Below are positions 1 through 7,598 of a stretch of 49,595 bases of DNA, one piece after another (positions within the stretch are counted from its first letter, which is position 1; every line of letters starts with the position of its first letter). Under the pieces are notes generated by a model that had not been told where the DNA came from, made no database searches, and saw only the letters and a list, made by a program, of their open reading frames with translations. Origin of the DNA: Gammaproteobacteria bacterium. GTDB lineage: Bacteria > Pseudomonadota > Gammaproteobacteria > Pseudomonadales > Azotimanducaceae. The stretch covers positions 1-49,595 of the forward strand of contig VGVE01000013.1 of NCBI GenBank assembly GCA_016874135.1. Reading direction: 5' to 3'. A program made the translations under genes and the position numbers.

Positions 1-552
1 GGATTCTACGTCCCGCCACTCGACTTGCCACAAAGTCGGTTCAGCAGCAAACAGGGCCTGTGCCGATTCCGCATAGGGCTCCCAGTCGGTTGCAAAATGC
101 AGCAGCCCACCCGGCTGCAGCCGATCCGCCACCCGGCCGACGAACGCCGGTTGGATGAGTCTTCTCTTGTGGTGCCGCTTTTTCGGCCAGGGGTCAGGGA
201 AGAAAATTCGGACTCCAGCAACCGTTGCCGTTCCAAGACAGGTTTCAAAAACGTCTTCCGCCCGTCCTTGCGCAATTTTCACGTGCGGGACGTCACATGC
301 TGCGAGCCGATTGAGCAAAGCACCGATCCCGGGAGGATAGATTTCTATTCCGAGCAGATTCCAGTCCGGCTGCTGTTCACCCCAGTGAACAAGCGCATCC
401 CCTGTCCCGAATCCGATCTCCACGCCTAACGGCGCTTCGCGTCCATAAACCTCGAGTGGCACCAGGGGCTTGGAGAAATCTACGGAGTAGCCTGGCAGAA
501 GTTCTTCGAGTGCGCGCCTTTGCGCGATTGTCAGTCGCCCTCTCTGTTGCAT
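1..552 (-). CDS. trmB: tRNA (guanine-N7-)-methyltransferase, 3' end cut by window edge
   Basis: Methylates guanine 46 of tRNA to m7G using S-adenosylmethionine in the cytoplasm. Reading the minus strand from the ATG at 552 gives 184 residues open to the window edge. They show the SAM-binding stretch VEIGFGTGDAL, the family signature FFPDPWPKKRHHKRRL and the motif FATDWEPYAE, in TrmB order. The family is usually about 220-240 residues, so roughly the last 40 are outside the window. An in-frame TGA lies eight codons upstream of the ATG, which fixes the start. It is the last gene of the rpoH, DUF423, trmB run, 53 bases behind DUF423. The identification is firm; only the C-terminus is unseen. Confidence 0.95.
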   Translation of the reverse strand, partial: MQQRGRLTIAQRRALEELLPGYSVDFSKPLVPLEVYGREAPLGVEIGFGTGDALVHWGEQQPDWNLLGIEIYPPGIGALLNRLAACDVPHVKIAQGRAEDVFETCLGTATVAGVRIFFPDPWPKKRHHKRRLIQPAFVGRVADRLQPGGLLHFATDWEPYAESAQALFAAEPTLWQVEWRDVES

Positions 553-605
553 TACCGCTACTTCAGGGTTGCATCAACGACATATGACGGTCGCAACGCG
601 TGGCA

Positions 606-983
606 TCAGGAACGATATGCGGCGACCAACAGGGATCCCCAGCCGATGATCAGAAACACACCACCGATGGGTGTTACGGGTCCAAGCCAGCGTGGACCAC
701 CAAGCGCGAGGAGATAGATGCTGCCACTGAAGAGCAGCGCACCGAGAAACCAGGCCGCCACAACAACGCTGATCCCTGATGGAGTTGCGACGCGCAGCCA
801 AACTGAAACCAGCAGCAAGGCCAAAGCGTGATACATCTGGTACTGCACAGCAGTTTGCCAACTGCTGATCTGAGCAGCTTCCAGTCCACGTGCCGCCAGT
901 CCGTGGGCACCAAGTGCTCCAAGGATCACAGCAGTAAGGCCGAAGAACGCTCCAGCCGTCGCGCAGATCGAAGCAAGGTTCAT
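606..983 (-). CDS. DUF423 family small membrane protein
   Basis: A 125-residue integral membrane protein with four hydrophobic segments (roughly residues 3-27, 46-65, 70-92 and 97-122). It matches the DUF423 (YgdD/YwdK) family pattern: an N-terminal small-residue helix with GALGAHGL, then YQMYHALALL, then GSIYLLAL and a TPIGG loop. The family's biochemical role is unknown, so none is assigned. The ATG lies only four bases after the rpoH stop codon, so it is very probably cotranscribed with rpoH and trmB. No strong ribosome binding site is visible, which suggests translational coupling. Confidence 0.85.
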   Translation of the reverse strand: MNLASICATAGAFFGLTAVILGALGAHGLAARGLEAAQISSWQTAVQYQMYHALALLLVSVWLRVATPSGISVVVAAWFLGALLFSGSIYLLALGGPRWLGPVTPIGGVFLIIGWGSLLVAAYRS

Positions 984-987
984 TGAT

Positions 988-1839
988 TCACGCGACGATG
1001 GCGGCCTTCAGCTTGCGGATGGCGTTCGCTTCGATCTGACGAATACGCTCTGCCGATACACCATATTCCGCTGCCAGCTCATGCAATGTGGCTTTTTCTT
1101 CAGCCAGCCAGCGACGGCTGACGATGGAACGGGCGCGAACATCCAGCCCATCGAGTGCACCTGACAATCGATCAAGCTCATCTCCTTCCGAATCTTCCGC
1201 GAGCACGATCTCTGCGGGGTCGGCATGTTGAGCCTTGAGGTAGTGTGCCGGAGCGACGCTGTTTTCATCATCGTCGTCATCGTCCGCCTCAAATGAGATA
1301 TCGACACCCGCGAGCCGCCCTTCCATTCGGGTGACTTCCGTCTCCGGGACGCCCAGCTCTTTGGCGACAGCGCTGGTCTCCTCTGCGGTCAACCAGCCGA
1401 GCCGGGTTTTGGCGCTACGCAGATTGAAGAAAAGTTTCCGCTGCGCCTTGGTAGTTGCAACCTTCACGATGCGCCAGTTGCGCAGGATGAACTCGTGGAT
1501 CTCAGCTTTGATCCAGTGCACTGCAAATGACACGAGTCGAACGCCAACGTCCGGGTTAAAACGTTTGACGGCCTTCATCAAGCCCACATTGCCTTCCTGG
1601 ATGAGGTCAGCCTGTGACAATCCGTAGCCCTGATAGCCGCGGGCAATGTGCACGACGAAACGAAGGTGTGAAATGACCAGCCGACGCGCCGCCTCCAAGT
1701 CGCCGTCATCGGAGAAACGACGGGCCAGTGCCTGTTCGTCCTCAGCGCTCAGCAGGGGGAAGGCACTGACCGTGTGCAAATAGCCTTCAATGTCCTTGCC
1801 AGGACTGAGGCTTGCGAGCGGAACGATCGAATGAGCCAT
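988..1839 (-). CDS. rpoH: RNA polymerase heat-shock sigma factor sigma-32
   Basis: Directs RNA polymerase to heat-shock promoters. The 283-residue protein is close to enteric RpoH over its whole length. It has region 2 with HLRFVVHIARGYQGYG, DLIQEGNVGLMKAVKRFNP and FAVHWIKAEIHEF, the RpoH-specific block KVATTKAQRKLFFNLR, and a region 4 helix-turn-helix YGVSAERIRQIEANA near the C-terminus. An acidic run, EADDDDDDENS, precedes region 4. The frame is open upstream to 1878, but the ATG at 1839 is preferred because GGAGG sits seven bases before it and the longer form would run through the CIRCE operator. The promoter and operator are listed separately. ftsX lies upstream; DUF423 and trmB follow. 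Confidence 0.97.
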   Translation of the reverse strand: MAHSIVPLASLSPGKDIEGYLHTVSAFPLLSAEDEQALARRFSDDGDLEAARRLVISHLRFVVHIARGYQGYGLSQADLIQEGNVGLMKAVKRFNPDVGVRLVSFAVHWIKAEIHEFILRNWRIVKVATTKAQRKLFFNLRSAKTRLGWLTAEETSAVAKELGVPETEVTRMEGRLAGVDISFEADDDDDDENSVAPAHYLKAQHADPAEIVLAEDSEGDELDRLSGALDGLDVRARSIVSRRWLAEEKATLHELAAEYGVSAERIRQIEANAIRKLKAAIVA

Positions 1840-1868
1840 GTGATACCTCCGGTAACACTGTTGCCTGC

Positions 1869-1898
1869 ATATTAGCACTCAACCTTCGAGAGTGCTAA
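1869..1898 (-). promoter_or_regulatory. Candidate sigma70 promoter of rpoH overlapping the CIRCE operator
   Basis: On the minus strand TAATAT (1874-1869) matches a -10 element except for one transposed pair. TTAGCA (1898-1893) is a 4/6 match to -35, with an 18-base spacer. Both hexamers fall inside or touch the CIRCE repeat, so a repressor bound there would block the promoter. The distance to the rpoH ATG is about 30 bases. This is a reading by eye; another promoter could lie further upstream, inside the end of ftsX. Confidence 0.45.
1872..1898. promoter_or_regulatory. CIRCE element (HrcA operator) upstream of rpoH
   Basis: TTAGCACTC (1872-1880) and GAGTGCTAA (1890-1898) form a perfect nine-base inverted repeat around a nine-base spacer. 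This equals the CIRCE consensus, the operator of the heat-shock repressor HrcA, base for base. It lies 33 bases ahead of the rpoH start codon, in the usual 5'-untranslated position for CIRCE. No hrcA gene is in the window. The inference is that HrcA represses rpoH in this organism. Confidence 0.93.
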
Positions 1899-1935
1899 CC
1901 GGTCGATGGCGATATGAGCTACGCAGTTCCCGAAA

Positions 1936-2895
1936 TCACTGAATTTCGATCTCTCGAACCCTGCGACCTGAAGAGACCAGGGCGCCGCAGATCCCGAGTA
2001 GCGCGCCGAGCCCCAACATGAAGCCGAGGAACGAGGGCGAAAAGCCGATCAGATCGAGGTCTGCCCCATAGCTGCTGAAGAGCGAAGTTAACGGGCTCTC
2101 AATCACCATCAACGCCGCAGATATAAGCATGAGCGCCACCAGAGCGCCGCCCGTGCCATAAATAGCGCCGAAGTAGAGAAAAGGCCTCCGGATCTGCGCA
2201 TTTGTGGCGCCGACGAGCTTCTGGACTTTGAGTTCCTCAAGCCGCGATTCAATCGCCAGCCGGATTGAACTGGCGGTCACCAACACCGCGCCGACACCGA
2301 AAAGGACGGCCAACACGAACGACAACCGGCTGACGATCGCTGTGATGTCCTGAATCCGGGCGAGCCAGGTTTTTTCAACGACCACCTCTTCAACTGCCGG
2401 CTCCCCGGACGCTACACCCGCGATTACTTCGAGGTCTGCTGTCCTTGCCTTCGAATCGAGCAGGACGCGGATCGATGCCGGCAGCGGATTGCCTGACAGC
2501 ATGTCGAGCGCATCTCTGAGACCGGTATGGGTCTGGAATTCGACGAGCGCCTCTGCGGGTAAAGTCGTGACGACGCTGGCCACACCGCGCTGGTCTTCCA
2601 GACGCCGAGCCAACTCATGCACTGCGGCCTCGGAAGCATCCAGTTTCATGTAGATCGAGAGACCGGGCCGCCCATCCCAACCTGCGCTGACATCAACCAG
2701 ATTTCGTTCCAGAAGATACAATCCGGCGGGTAACGCCAACGCTATCCCGACCAACAGCCAGACCAGAAGACTGGTTCCCGGGCGAAGACTGATGAACTGG
2801 ATGGCTTCTTTCATCACTCGGACGTGGTCGCGCAGCCAGGTGCCGGTCTGCACGCGGTCAGCTGCCGTGAGGGGGTCTTTGACCTTAGGAAACAC
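1936..2895 (-). CDS. ftsX: Cell division protein FtsX (ABC-type permease subunit)
   Basis: Membrane partner of FtsE. The complex couples septal ring assembly to peptidoglycan hydrolase activation in the periplasm. From the chosen start it is about 319 residues: a basic cytoplasmic N-terminus, TM1 (LLVWLLVGIALALPAGL), a periplasmic domain of about 110 residues, three further membrane segments, and a basic tail ending RREIEIQ-like. Between TM2 and TM3 is the cytoplasmic motif RLEELKVQKLVGATNAQIRRPF, typical of FtsX. The frame is open to 3048, but that would overlap ftsE deeply. The GTG at 2895, with GGAG five bases before it, overlaps the end of ftsE by 11 bases and is preferred. Confidence 0.93.
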   Translation of the reverse strand: MFPKVKDPLTAADRVQTGTWLRDHVRVMKEAIQFISLRPGTSLLVWLLVGIALALPAGLYLLERNLVDVSAGWDGRPGLSIYMKLDASEAAVHELARRLEDQRGVASVVTTLPAEALVEFQTHTGLRDALDMLSGNPLPASIRVLLDSKARTADLEVIAGVASGEPAVEEVVVEKTWLARIQDITAIVSRLSFVLAVLFGVGAVLVTASSIRLAIESRLEELKVQKLVGATNAQIRRPFLYFGAIYGTGGALVALMLISAALMVIESPLTSLFSSYGADLDLIGFSPSFLGFMLGLGALLGICGALVSSGRRVREIEIQ

Positions 2896-3661
2896 GGCGC
2901 TCCACCTTGCCTTGCGCGCGATCCGGCACTGCGAGCTCAACCTCGACGCCCTCAGCGCGACTCTGATTGCCTGCCTCTTCCTTGATGGAGGGGTTTTCCG
3001 AGTCGTGAACGACTTGACCTGCTGCGAGCTCGATGATCCGGCGACCACTGGCTTCGATCAGTTCGCGATCATGACTGGCCACAATCACCGTGGATCCCAC
3101 CTGGTTGAACTGCTGGAACAGTCCCAGGATGTCCCGTGACAACTCTGGATCAAGGTTGCCTGTCGGCTCGTCGGCGAGAAGGATCAATGGACGATTGGCC
3201 ACCGCCCTCGCGATCCCGACTCGTTGTTGTTCGCCGGTAGAGAGGTGTTGTGGCAACAATCGTTCCTTCTCCAGGAGACCGACCCGTGCGAGTGCGGCGC
3301 GTACCCGACGTGCCAGGTCTTTTTCCGGCATGCCGAGAACCCGCAGCGGAATCGCGACGTTCTCGAAGACGGAGCGCCCCGCGAGCAGGTGATGATCCTG
3401 GAACACTGCGCCGATGTGCCTTCGGTAATAAGGCAGCCTCGCTTCCGGCAACTGCGTGATGTTCACGCCATTGACCTGAATCTGTCCGCGTGTCGCCTGC
3501 TCCATACGCAGGAGCAATCGAAGAAACGTACTCTTACCTGCACCGGAATGGCCGGTGAGGAACGTCATGCTCCCTTCTTCGAAACTGACGTTGATGTCTC
3601 GAAGCGCTTCGAAGCCATTGGCATGACGTTTAGTAACACCACGCAATTCTATGAAGGCCAC
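2885..3661 (-). CDS. ftsE: Cell division ATP-binding protein FtsE
   Basis: ABC ATPase of the FtsEX complex. It has Walker A GHSGAGKS (residues 37-44), the Q-loop AVFQDHHLL, the signature LSTGEQQRV (about 140-148, with Thr where LSGGEQQRV is usual), Walker B ILLADEPTGNLD (about 160-171), and the switch histidine in VASHDRELI. Translation starts at a GTG. At 258 residues it is about 35 longer than E. coli FtsE; the extra part is a charged C-terminal tail after GQVVHDSE that looks disordered. It lies between ftsY and ftsX, the normal order, and its end overlaps ftsX. Confidence 0.96.
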   Translation of the reverse strand: MAFIELRGVTKRHANGFEALRDINVSFEEGSMTFLTGHSGAGKSTFLRLLLRMEQATRGQIQVNGVNITQLPEARLPYYRRHIGAVFQDHHLLAGRSVFENVAIPLRVLGMPEKDLARRVRAALARVGLLEKERLLPQHLSTGEQQRVGIARAVANRPLILLADEPTGNLDPELSRDILGLFQQFNQVGSTVIVASHDRELIEASGRRIIELAAGQVVHDSENPSIKEEAGNQSRAEGVEVELAVPDRAQGKVERRVS

Positions 3662-3825
3662 AATCTGCGTTCCGGATGATTAAAGGCAAGAATGACCGCG
3701 AAAGCGCCACAAATCATCTTCTCTGAAGGGTGCTCCAGAGTGCCTGTCGCGGCATTGCTTTTGTTGATCACCAGCGTACCGTCTCCCTGACGAACATGCA
3801 TCAGCCATCCGCTTCTTAATCAAGC

Positions 3826-3889
3826 AGGATCGCGCTGCGTGGACGGAGCGATCTTGTTCGTCCGCGACAACGTGCGATCCTGTCGCGCT
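3826..3889. repeat. Cluster of short inverted repeats between ftsE and ftsY
   Basis: The 227-base gap between the ftsE start and the ftsY stop holds AGGATCGCG (3826-3834) and, further on, CGCGACA...TGTCGCG (3863-3869 and 3881-3887; seven-base stem, 11-base loop). The 16-mer GCGATCCTGTCGCGCT (3874-3889) recurs exactly at 7495-7510. AGGATCGC is the reverse complement of part of it, so the region can fold in more than one way. It lies just behind ftsY and might act as a processing or termination structure, but no T-run follows. I see no convincing gene in 3662-3888. Confidence 0.6.
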
Positions 3890-4830
3890 TAAGGCTGTGC
3901 GGGCAGAAGTGCGTCGACGAACTTGTCAGCACTAAAATCCTCGAGATCTTCCGTACCTTCACCGACACCAATGAAATAAACCGGTTTGCCCGAAACACGT
4001 GTGACGGCGAACAGCACTCCCGCCTTCGCCGTGCCGTCGAGTTTGGTCACGACCAGTCCAGTGAGACCAACAGCGTGGTCGAACTCCTTCACCTGACTGA
4101 GGGCGTTCTGACCAACTCCGCCGTCCAGTACCAGCAAGGTTTCGTGCGGCGCTTCCGGAATCTGTCGCGATACGACTCGCCGGATCTTGGCCAGCTCCTC
4201 CATCAGATTCTGTTTGGCTTGCAACCTGCCGGCCGTATCCGCTATCACCACATCGACGCCCCGGGCCCGGGCCGCCTGAACCGCATCAAAAATGACTGAG
4301 GCGGAATCCGCGCCCTGCGGCTGGGAAATCACCGGGACACCATTACGTTCGCCCCAAGCCTGGAGTTGCTCGACTGCGGCGGCACGGAAAGTGTCTCCCG
4401 CCGCCAGTAACACGGCGCGACCTTCCGACTTGAACCGGTGCGCAAGCTTGCCGATGGTCGTGGTTTTACCAGCACCGTTGACGCCAACCACAAAGATGAC
4501 AAACGGCCTCTTGCTATGGTCTATCGGGAATGGTTTTTCAAACGGCGCCAGACGTTGACGAAGAACCTCCCGCAACGCGTGGTGCAAGGCGACGGTGTCA
4601 TTCAGCTCTTTCCTTTTGACCCGCTGGGTGAGCTGGTCCATGACCTCCAGCACGGTGTCCATGCCGACATCCGTGGACAGGAGCGCGGTTTCGAGATCGT
4701 CGAGCACCGCCGCATCAATTGCTTTTGCTCCCAGCAGCAGATTGCCGATACCGGTCGCGAGCTGCTCGCGGGTTCGCGAGAGCCCGGCTTTGAGCCGCTT
4801 CCAAAGCCCACCTTTTTCTTCATCCGCCAC
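3889..4830 (-). CDS. ftsY: Signal recognition particle receptor FtsY
   Basis: GTPase that docks SRP-ribosome complexes at the inner membrane. It has the N-domain four-helix bundle (about residues 5-85), then the G domain with G1 GVNGAGKTTT (about 116-125), the DTFRAAAVEQL motif, G3 DTAGR, G4 TKLDGTAKAG and the C-terminal GVGEGTEDLEDF. The frame extends to a TTG at 4890, but the GTG at 4830 is chosen because GGAGG precedes it by seven bases, while the TTG lacks a ribosome binding site. The resulting 313 residues lack the long acidic A domain of E. coli FtsY, as in many bacteria. It heads the ftsY-ftsE-ftsX set and diverges from rsmD. Confidence 0.95.
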   Translation of the reverse strand: MADEEKGGLWKRLKAGLSRTREQLATGIGNLLLGAKAIDAAVLDDLETALLSTDVGMDTVLEVMDQLTQRVKRKELNDTVALHHALREVLRQRLAPFEKPFPIDHSKRPFVIFVVGVNGAGKTTTIGKLAHRFKSEGRAVLLAAGDTFRAAAVEQLQAWGERNGVPVISQPQGADSASVIFDAVQAARARGVDVVIADTAGRLQAKQNLMEELAKIRRVVSRQIPEAPHETLLVLDGGVGQNALSQVKEFDHAVGLTGLVVTKLDGTAKAGVLFAVTRVSGKPVYFIGVGEGTEDLEDFSADKFVDALLPAQP

Positions 4831-4928
4831 GGTGCGCCCTCCAGGCTCCTGCGACTGGATGTGCGCTGGGGCCGCGCCCAAAGCTGTCAAAGGTTGGTTT
4901 ACTCTGCAAAATGAAGGAAAGCGGGATC

Positions 4929-5493
4929 ATGGAACTGCGAACTGAACAACGAGGCGCGCATTATCAGTGGGAAGTGGAAGGGTAGAAAGCTCCGCTTTCC
5001 GGGAGACCGCTCGGTAAGGCCGACATTGGAGCGCGCCCGTATCACCCTCTTTAACTGGCTGGCCGGCCACATCGAGGGGCGGCTTTGTCTCGACCTCTAC
5101 GCCGGCAGTGGTGCGCTTGGATTTGAGGCCCAGTCGCGCGGAGCACGGCAAACGACTTTGATCGAGCAGGATCACAAAACTGCGGCCCGACTGCGCGAGC
5201 ACGCCGGGCTTCTCGCCGACAGCAGTCTCACCGTCAATCAGGTCGGCGTGCTCGAGTTTCTGGCGAAGGATGACCGGCTGTGGGACATCGCATTCGTCGA
5301 CCCGCCATACGAAGCGGGCCTGCTGTTGCCAACGCTGCAGCACCTCTACCCGCGGCTGGCTGAAGGCGCGCTCGTGTATTGTGAAAGCCGCGACGTCCTC
5401 GTGCCGCCCCCTTCCTACGCGGTGCAGCGGCAAAAAAAACTTGCGGACACCTGCATGACATTGCTCTCGGTGGCCGGTCCTGCGACACAGTGA
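4929..5493 (+). CDS. rsmD: 16S rRNA (guanine966-N2)-methyltransferase, 5' end apparently frameshifted
   Basis: Methylates G966 of 16S rRNA. The frame from about 4957 reads RIISGKWKGRKLRFPGDR, then RPTLERARITLFNWL, the SAM site DLYAGSGALGFEA and the catalytic DPPYEAG, all as in RsmD; the C-terminus is intact. In this frame no ATG, GTG or TTG lies between the upstream TGA at 4912 and the TTG at 5026, which is well inside the conserved N-terminus. An ATG at 4929 opens another frame (MELRTEQRGA). That frame would join exactly to RIISGK if two bases, for example one GC unit in GGCGCGC at 4953-4959, were restored. Either two bases are missing, by mutation or sequencing error, or translation starts at a non-standard codon such as ATT 4960. 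It diverges from ftsY; coaD follows. Confidence 0.82.
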
Positions 5494-5580
5494 TCCTGTA
5501 ACCGCTCGTTCCGGGTTTGGCTTCAGCACCCAAATTGTTACCATCGCCCCACAACCAAGGTTCGCACCGGAGAGAAGGCG

Positions 5581-6066
5581 TTGCGCACAGTCGTATATCC
5601 CGGGTCATTCAACCCGATCACCAACGGGCACACCGATCTTGTTCGCCGTGCGCTGAGACTCTTTGATCGTGTGATCGTTGCAATCGGTACGTCCGCTCAG
5701 AAAAACCCCAAGGTCGACCTCGCCGATAGAGTTGCGCTGTGTGAAGAGGTACTGAAGCAGTTTGGCGGACGGGTCACAGTGGAAGGCTTCAACACGCTGC
5801 TCGTCGATTATGTTCGCAGTTGTGACACCCGGTTCATCCTGCGGGGGCTTCGCAACATGATGGACTTCGACTACGAGTTTCAAATGGCAGAAATGAATCA
5901 GTCTCTGGATCCGGAGATTGAGTATGTGTTCCTGCCGACCTCGACAGAAACCAGCTTCATCTCCAGCTCATTGGTGCGTGAAATCGCAGCGCTCGGTGGG
6001 GACGTCGCAAAGTTTGTCCACCCAGCCGTGGTTACTTCGCTCAAGCTCCAGGCTGCAAAAAGGTGA
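5581..6066 (+). CDS. coaD: Phosphopantetheine adenylyltransferase
   Basis: Transfers AMP from ATP to 4'-phosphopantetheine, the penultimate step of coenzyme A synthesis. At 161 residues it has the usual length. It has the nucleotidyltransferase motif PGSFNPITNGHTDL at residues 5-18 (the T/HxxH signature with His16) and the C-terminal ISSSLVREI motif, plus RGLRNMMDFDYE for substrate binding. The start is a TTG preceded by GGAGA at a good distance. It follows rsmD by 87 bases, a pairing common in gammaproteobacteria. Another coenzyme A gene, coaBC, lies about 3 kb downstream. Confidence 0.97.
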   Translation: MRTVVYPGSFNPITNGHTDLVRRALRLFDRVIVAIGTSAQKNPKVDLADRVALCEEVLKQFGGRVTVEGFNTLLVDYVRSCDTRFILRGLRNMMDFDYEFQMAEMNQSLDPEIEYVFLPTSTETSFISSSLVREIAALGGDVAKFVHPAVVTSLKLQAAKR

Positions 6067-6074
6067 TTCACCCC

Positions 6075-6103
6075 CGGCCCAATTCACAGCAGATCGTGGG
6101 CCG
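6075..6103. terminator. Hairpin between convergent coaD and a small exported-protein gene
   Basis: CGGCCCA (6075-6081) and TGGGCCG (6097-6103) form a seven-base perfect stem with a 15-base loop, between the stop codons of two convergent genes. No T-run follows on either strand, so it is a weak candidate for an intrinsic terminator. Its position supports a role in ending transcription. Confidence 0.35.
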
Positions 6104-6127
6104 AGGTACAGCTGCCGGAATCACAGA

Positions 6128-6451
6128 CTATTTTTCGTCGCGGGCTTCTCGCCGGTAGCCCGAGGTTGTACAGCCCAGGCAACGCACGAAAGTGGTCTTT
6201 GAGGGCCTGAACACCAGGTGTTCCGCTGCCTGACTTACATTGCCCCCGGCCGCGCTGAACGGAAGGCTAACGACAAATGCCACCGATCCAAGGGCAGTAA
6301 GTACCACGCCTGCAGGTCGGGCAATCAGCAGATCACCCGCCATTGCCATTGCCGTCGGCTCGTCCAGCTCGTCCGCAGCCGAGCTCGGAGAGTTTGTGAC
6401 CAATCCGGTGAACAAAAGAAAAGGCAGAAGTCCTGTCCGCATCGAACGCAT
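6128..6451 (-). CDS. Small exported protein of unknown function
   Basis: About 107 residues. A basic N-terminus and hydrophobic stretch [13 protein letters not shown] followed by SSAADE look like a cleavable signal peptide. A second hydrophobic segment follows (about residues 45-70, with [23 protein letters not shown]), then [22 protein letters not shown]. The ending with FVRCLGC resembles a small Pseudomonas protein family often mislabelled multidrug transporter; no function is known to me. The start is uncertain: ATG 6451 is used, but a TTG at 6469 in the same frame has AGGAGG 14 bases upstream. It lies behind mutM on the same strand, 117 bases on. Confidence 0.72.
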   Translation of the reverse strand: MRSMRTGLLPFLLFTGLVTNSPSSAADELDEPTAMAMAGDLLIARPAGVVLTALGSVAFVVSLPFSAAGGNVSQAAEHLVFRPSKTTFVRCLGCTTSGYRREARDEK

Positions 6452-6586
6452 GTTCTGCGAAACAGCCAATGTGGCGATGCTTGCCTCCTGCTTGATGAGT
6501 GGGGTTCGATCAACCTGATGGATGTCGTCGCGTCGTCACTGCGCCGACCCAGACATTTTACTGTGCTGCAAATCCCGGCCGACCAT

Positions 6587-7432
6587 TCAGCAACTCCTGC
6601 ATGACACCGGGCCAAAACCCTTCGCCGGCTGGCAGGCCGGACAATAGAACGTGCTTCGACCACCAAGCACCACGGCAATCAACGGCGTACCACACTGAAT
6701 GCATGGTTCACTCTCGCGGTCATAAACCCGGAGCTGCTGGCGGAAATAACCCGGTCGACCTTCCGGGTTGATGAAATCGCGCAGTGTGGTTCCACCAAGG
6801 CTTATAGAGTCTGCGAGAACTTTCCTTACGGCTCTGGCCACGTGCTCCCATTGATGCCGTGGAATCGAGCCGGACTTTCGAGTGGGCCTCACTCCCGCAA
6901 GGAACAGACTTTCGTTCGCGTAGATGTTGCCAACGCCTGTCACCACCTTCGCATCCATGAGAAAGATTTTCACCGCAACGCGACGCCCCCGCGAGCGCTT
7001 GAACAACTGGTCGCCAGAAAACTCGTTTTCGAGAGGCTCGGGTCCGAGAGACGCCAACAGGGGATGGCTTTCCACTTCGCCCTGTTGCCAGAGGACACAG
7101 CCGAATCGCCTCGGATCATTGAGTCGCAGTACCTGTTCCGTACCAAAATCGAGTTCGACATGATCGTGGGTCAGCAACTCGCTGCCGCGTGGCACAAACC
7201 GCAAGCTGCCGGACATGCCGAGATGCAGGATGAGCGCGCCGCCATCAAACTCCGCCAGCAGGTATTTTCCACGCCGGCGGAGCCGACGAACTGCCTGGCC
7301 GAGCAGGTCTTCGGGGATGTCGACCGGCCAGCGCAATCGACGCTCGTGAATCGAAAAGGCGACCAGCTTGTGGCCTTCAACATAGGGGGCGAGGCCCCGC
7401 CGGGTAGTCTCTACCTCCGGCAGTTCAGGCAT
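6587..7432 (-). CDS. mutM: Formamidopyrimidine-DNA glycosylase
   Basis: Base-excision repair enzyme removing 8-oxoguanine and ring-opened purines, with AP-lyase activity. Pro2 and Glu3, the catalytic pair, are present (MPELPEVETT). Lys56 lies in RRGKYLL, the helix-two-turn-helix region has VGNIYANESLF, and the C-terminal zinc finger CIQCG...CPAC is complete. The 281 residues are slightly longer than usual (about 270), the excess being a short tail ending SCRSC. The ATG is preceded by GGGGAGG at ideal spacing. It is downstream of rpmB and rpmG, a common arrangement in gammaproteobacteria. Confidence 0.97.
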   Translation of the reverse strand: MPELPEVETTRRGLAPYVEGHKLVAFSIHERRLRWPVDIPEDLLGQAVRRLRRRGKYLLAEFDGGALILHLGMSGSLRFVPRGSELLTHDHVELDFGTEQVLRLNDPRRFGCVLWQQGEVESHPLLASLGPEPLENEFSGDQLFKRSRGRRVAVKIFLMDAKVVTGVGNIYANESLFLAGVRPTRKSGSIPRHQWEHVARAVRKVLADSISLGGTTLRDFINPEGRPGYFRQQLRVYDRESEPCIQCGTPLIAVVLGGRSTFYCPACQPAKGFGPVSCRSC

Positions 7433-7483
7433 CTTGCCTCCCCATCAAACGAAAGCATGCTGCAACTCGGCGGAGGTTTGTCG

Positions 7484-7510
7484 CGCGACGCTACGCGATC
7501 CTGTCGCGCT
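7484..7510. repeat. Short inverted repeat sharing a 16-mer with the ftsY-ftsE gap
   Basis: A GCGAC...GTCGC inverted repeat lies in the 166-base gap between rpmG and mutM. Its right part GCGATCCTGTCGCGCT (7495-7510) is identical to 3874-3889. The left part CGCGACGCTACG resembles the GCGACTACG core of the hairpins at 16604-16683. A second small hairpin, TGCCGC AAA GCGGCA, follows at 7552-7566. The family relationship is inferred from these shared words. Confidence 0.5.
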
Positions 7511-7598
7511 CAGAGCTGCCGAGGTTCGAGCCGAGGGACAGGGCGGTTCCGTGCCGCAAAGCGGCAGGAATGAACGGAAAGGACTGCCAGATCCTGGC

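Noticed and set aside
3662..3888. Small minus-strand open frames of about 40-60 codons in the ftsE-ftsY gap
   Set aside because: No ribosome binding site, no recognisable protein, and the region is dominated by inverted repeats.
4830..4890. ftsY starting at TTG 4890 (20 residues longer)
   Set aside because: No ribosome binding site precedes it, the added residues are not FtsY-like, and GTG 4830 has GGAGG at good spacing.
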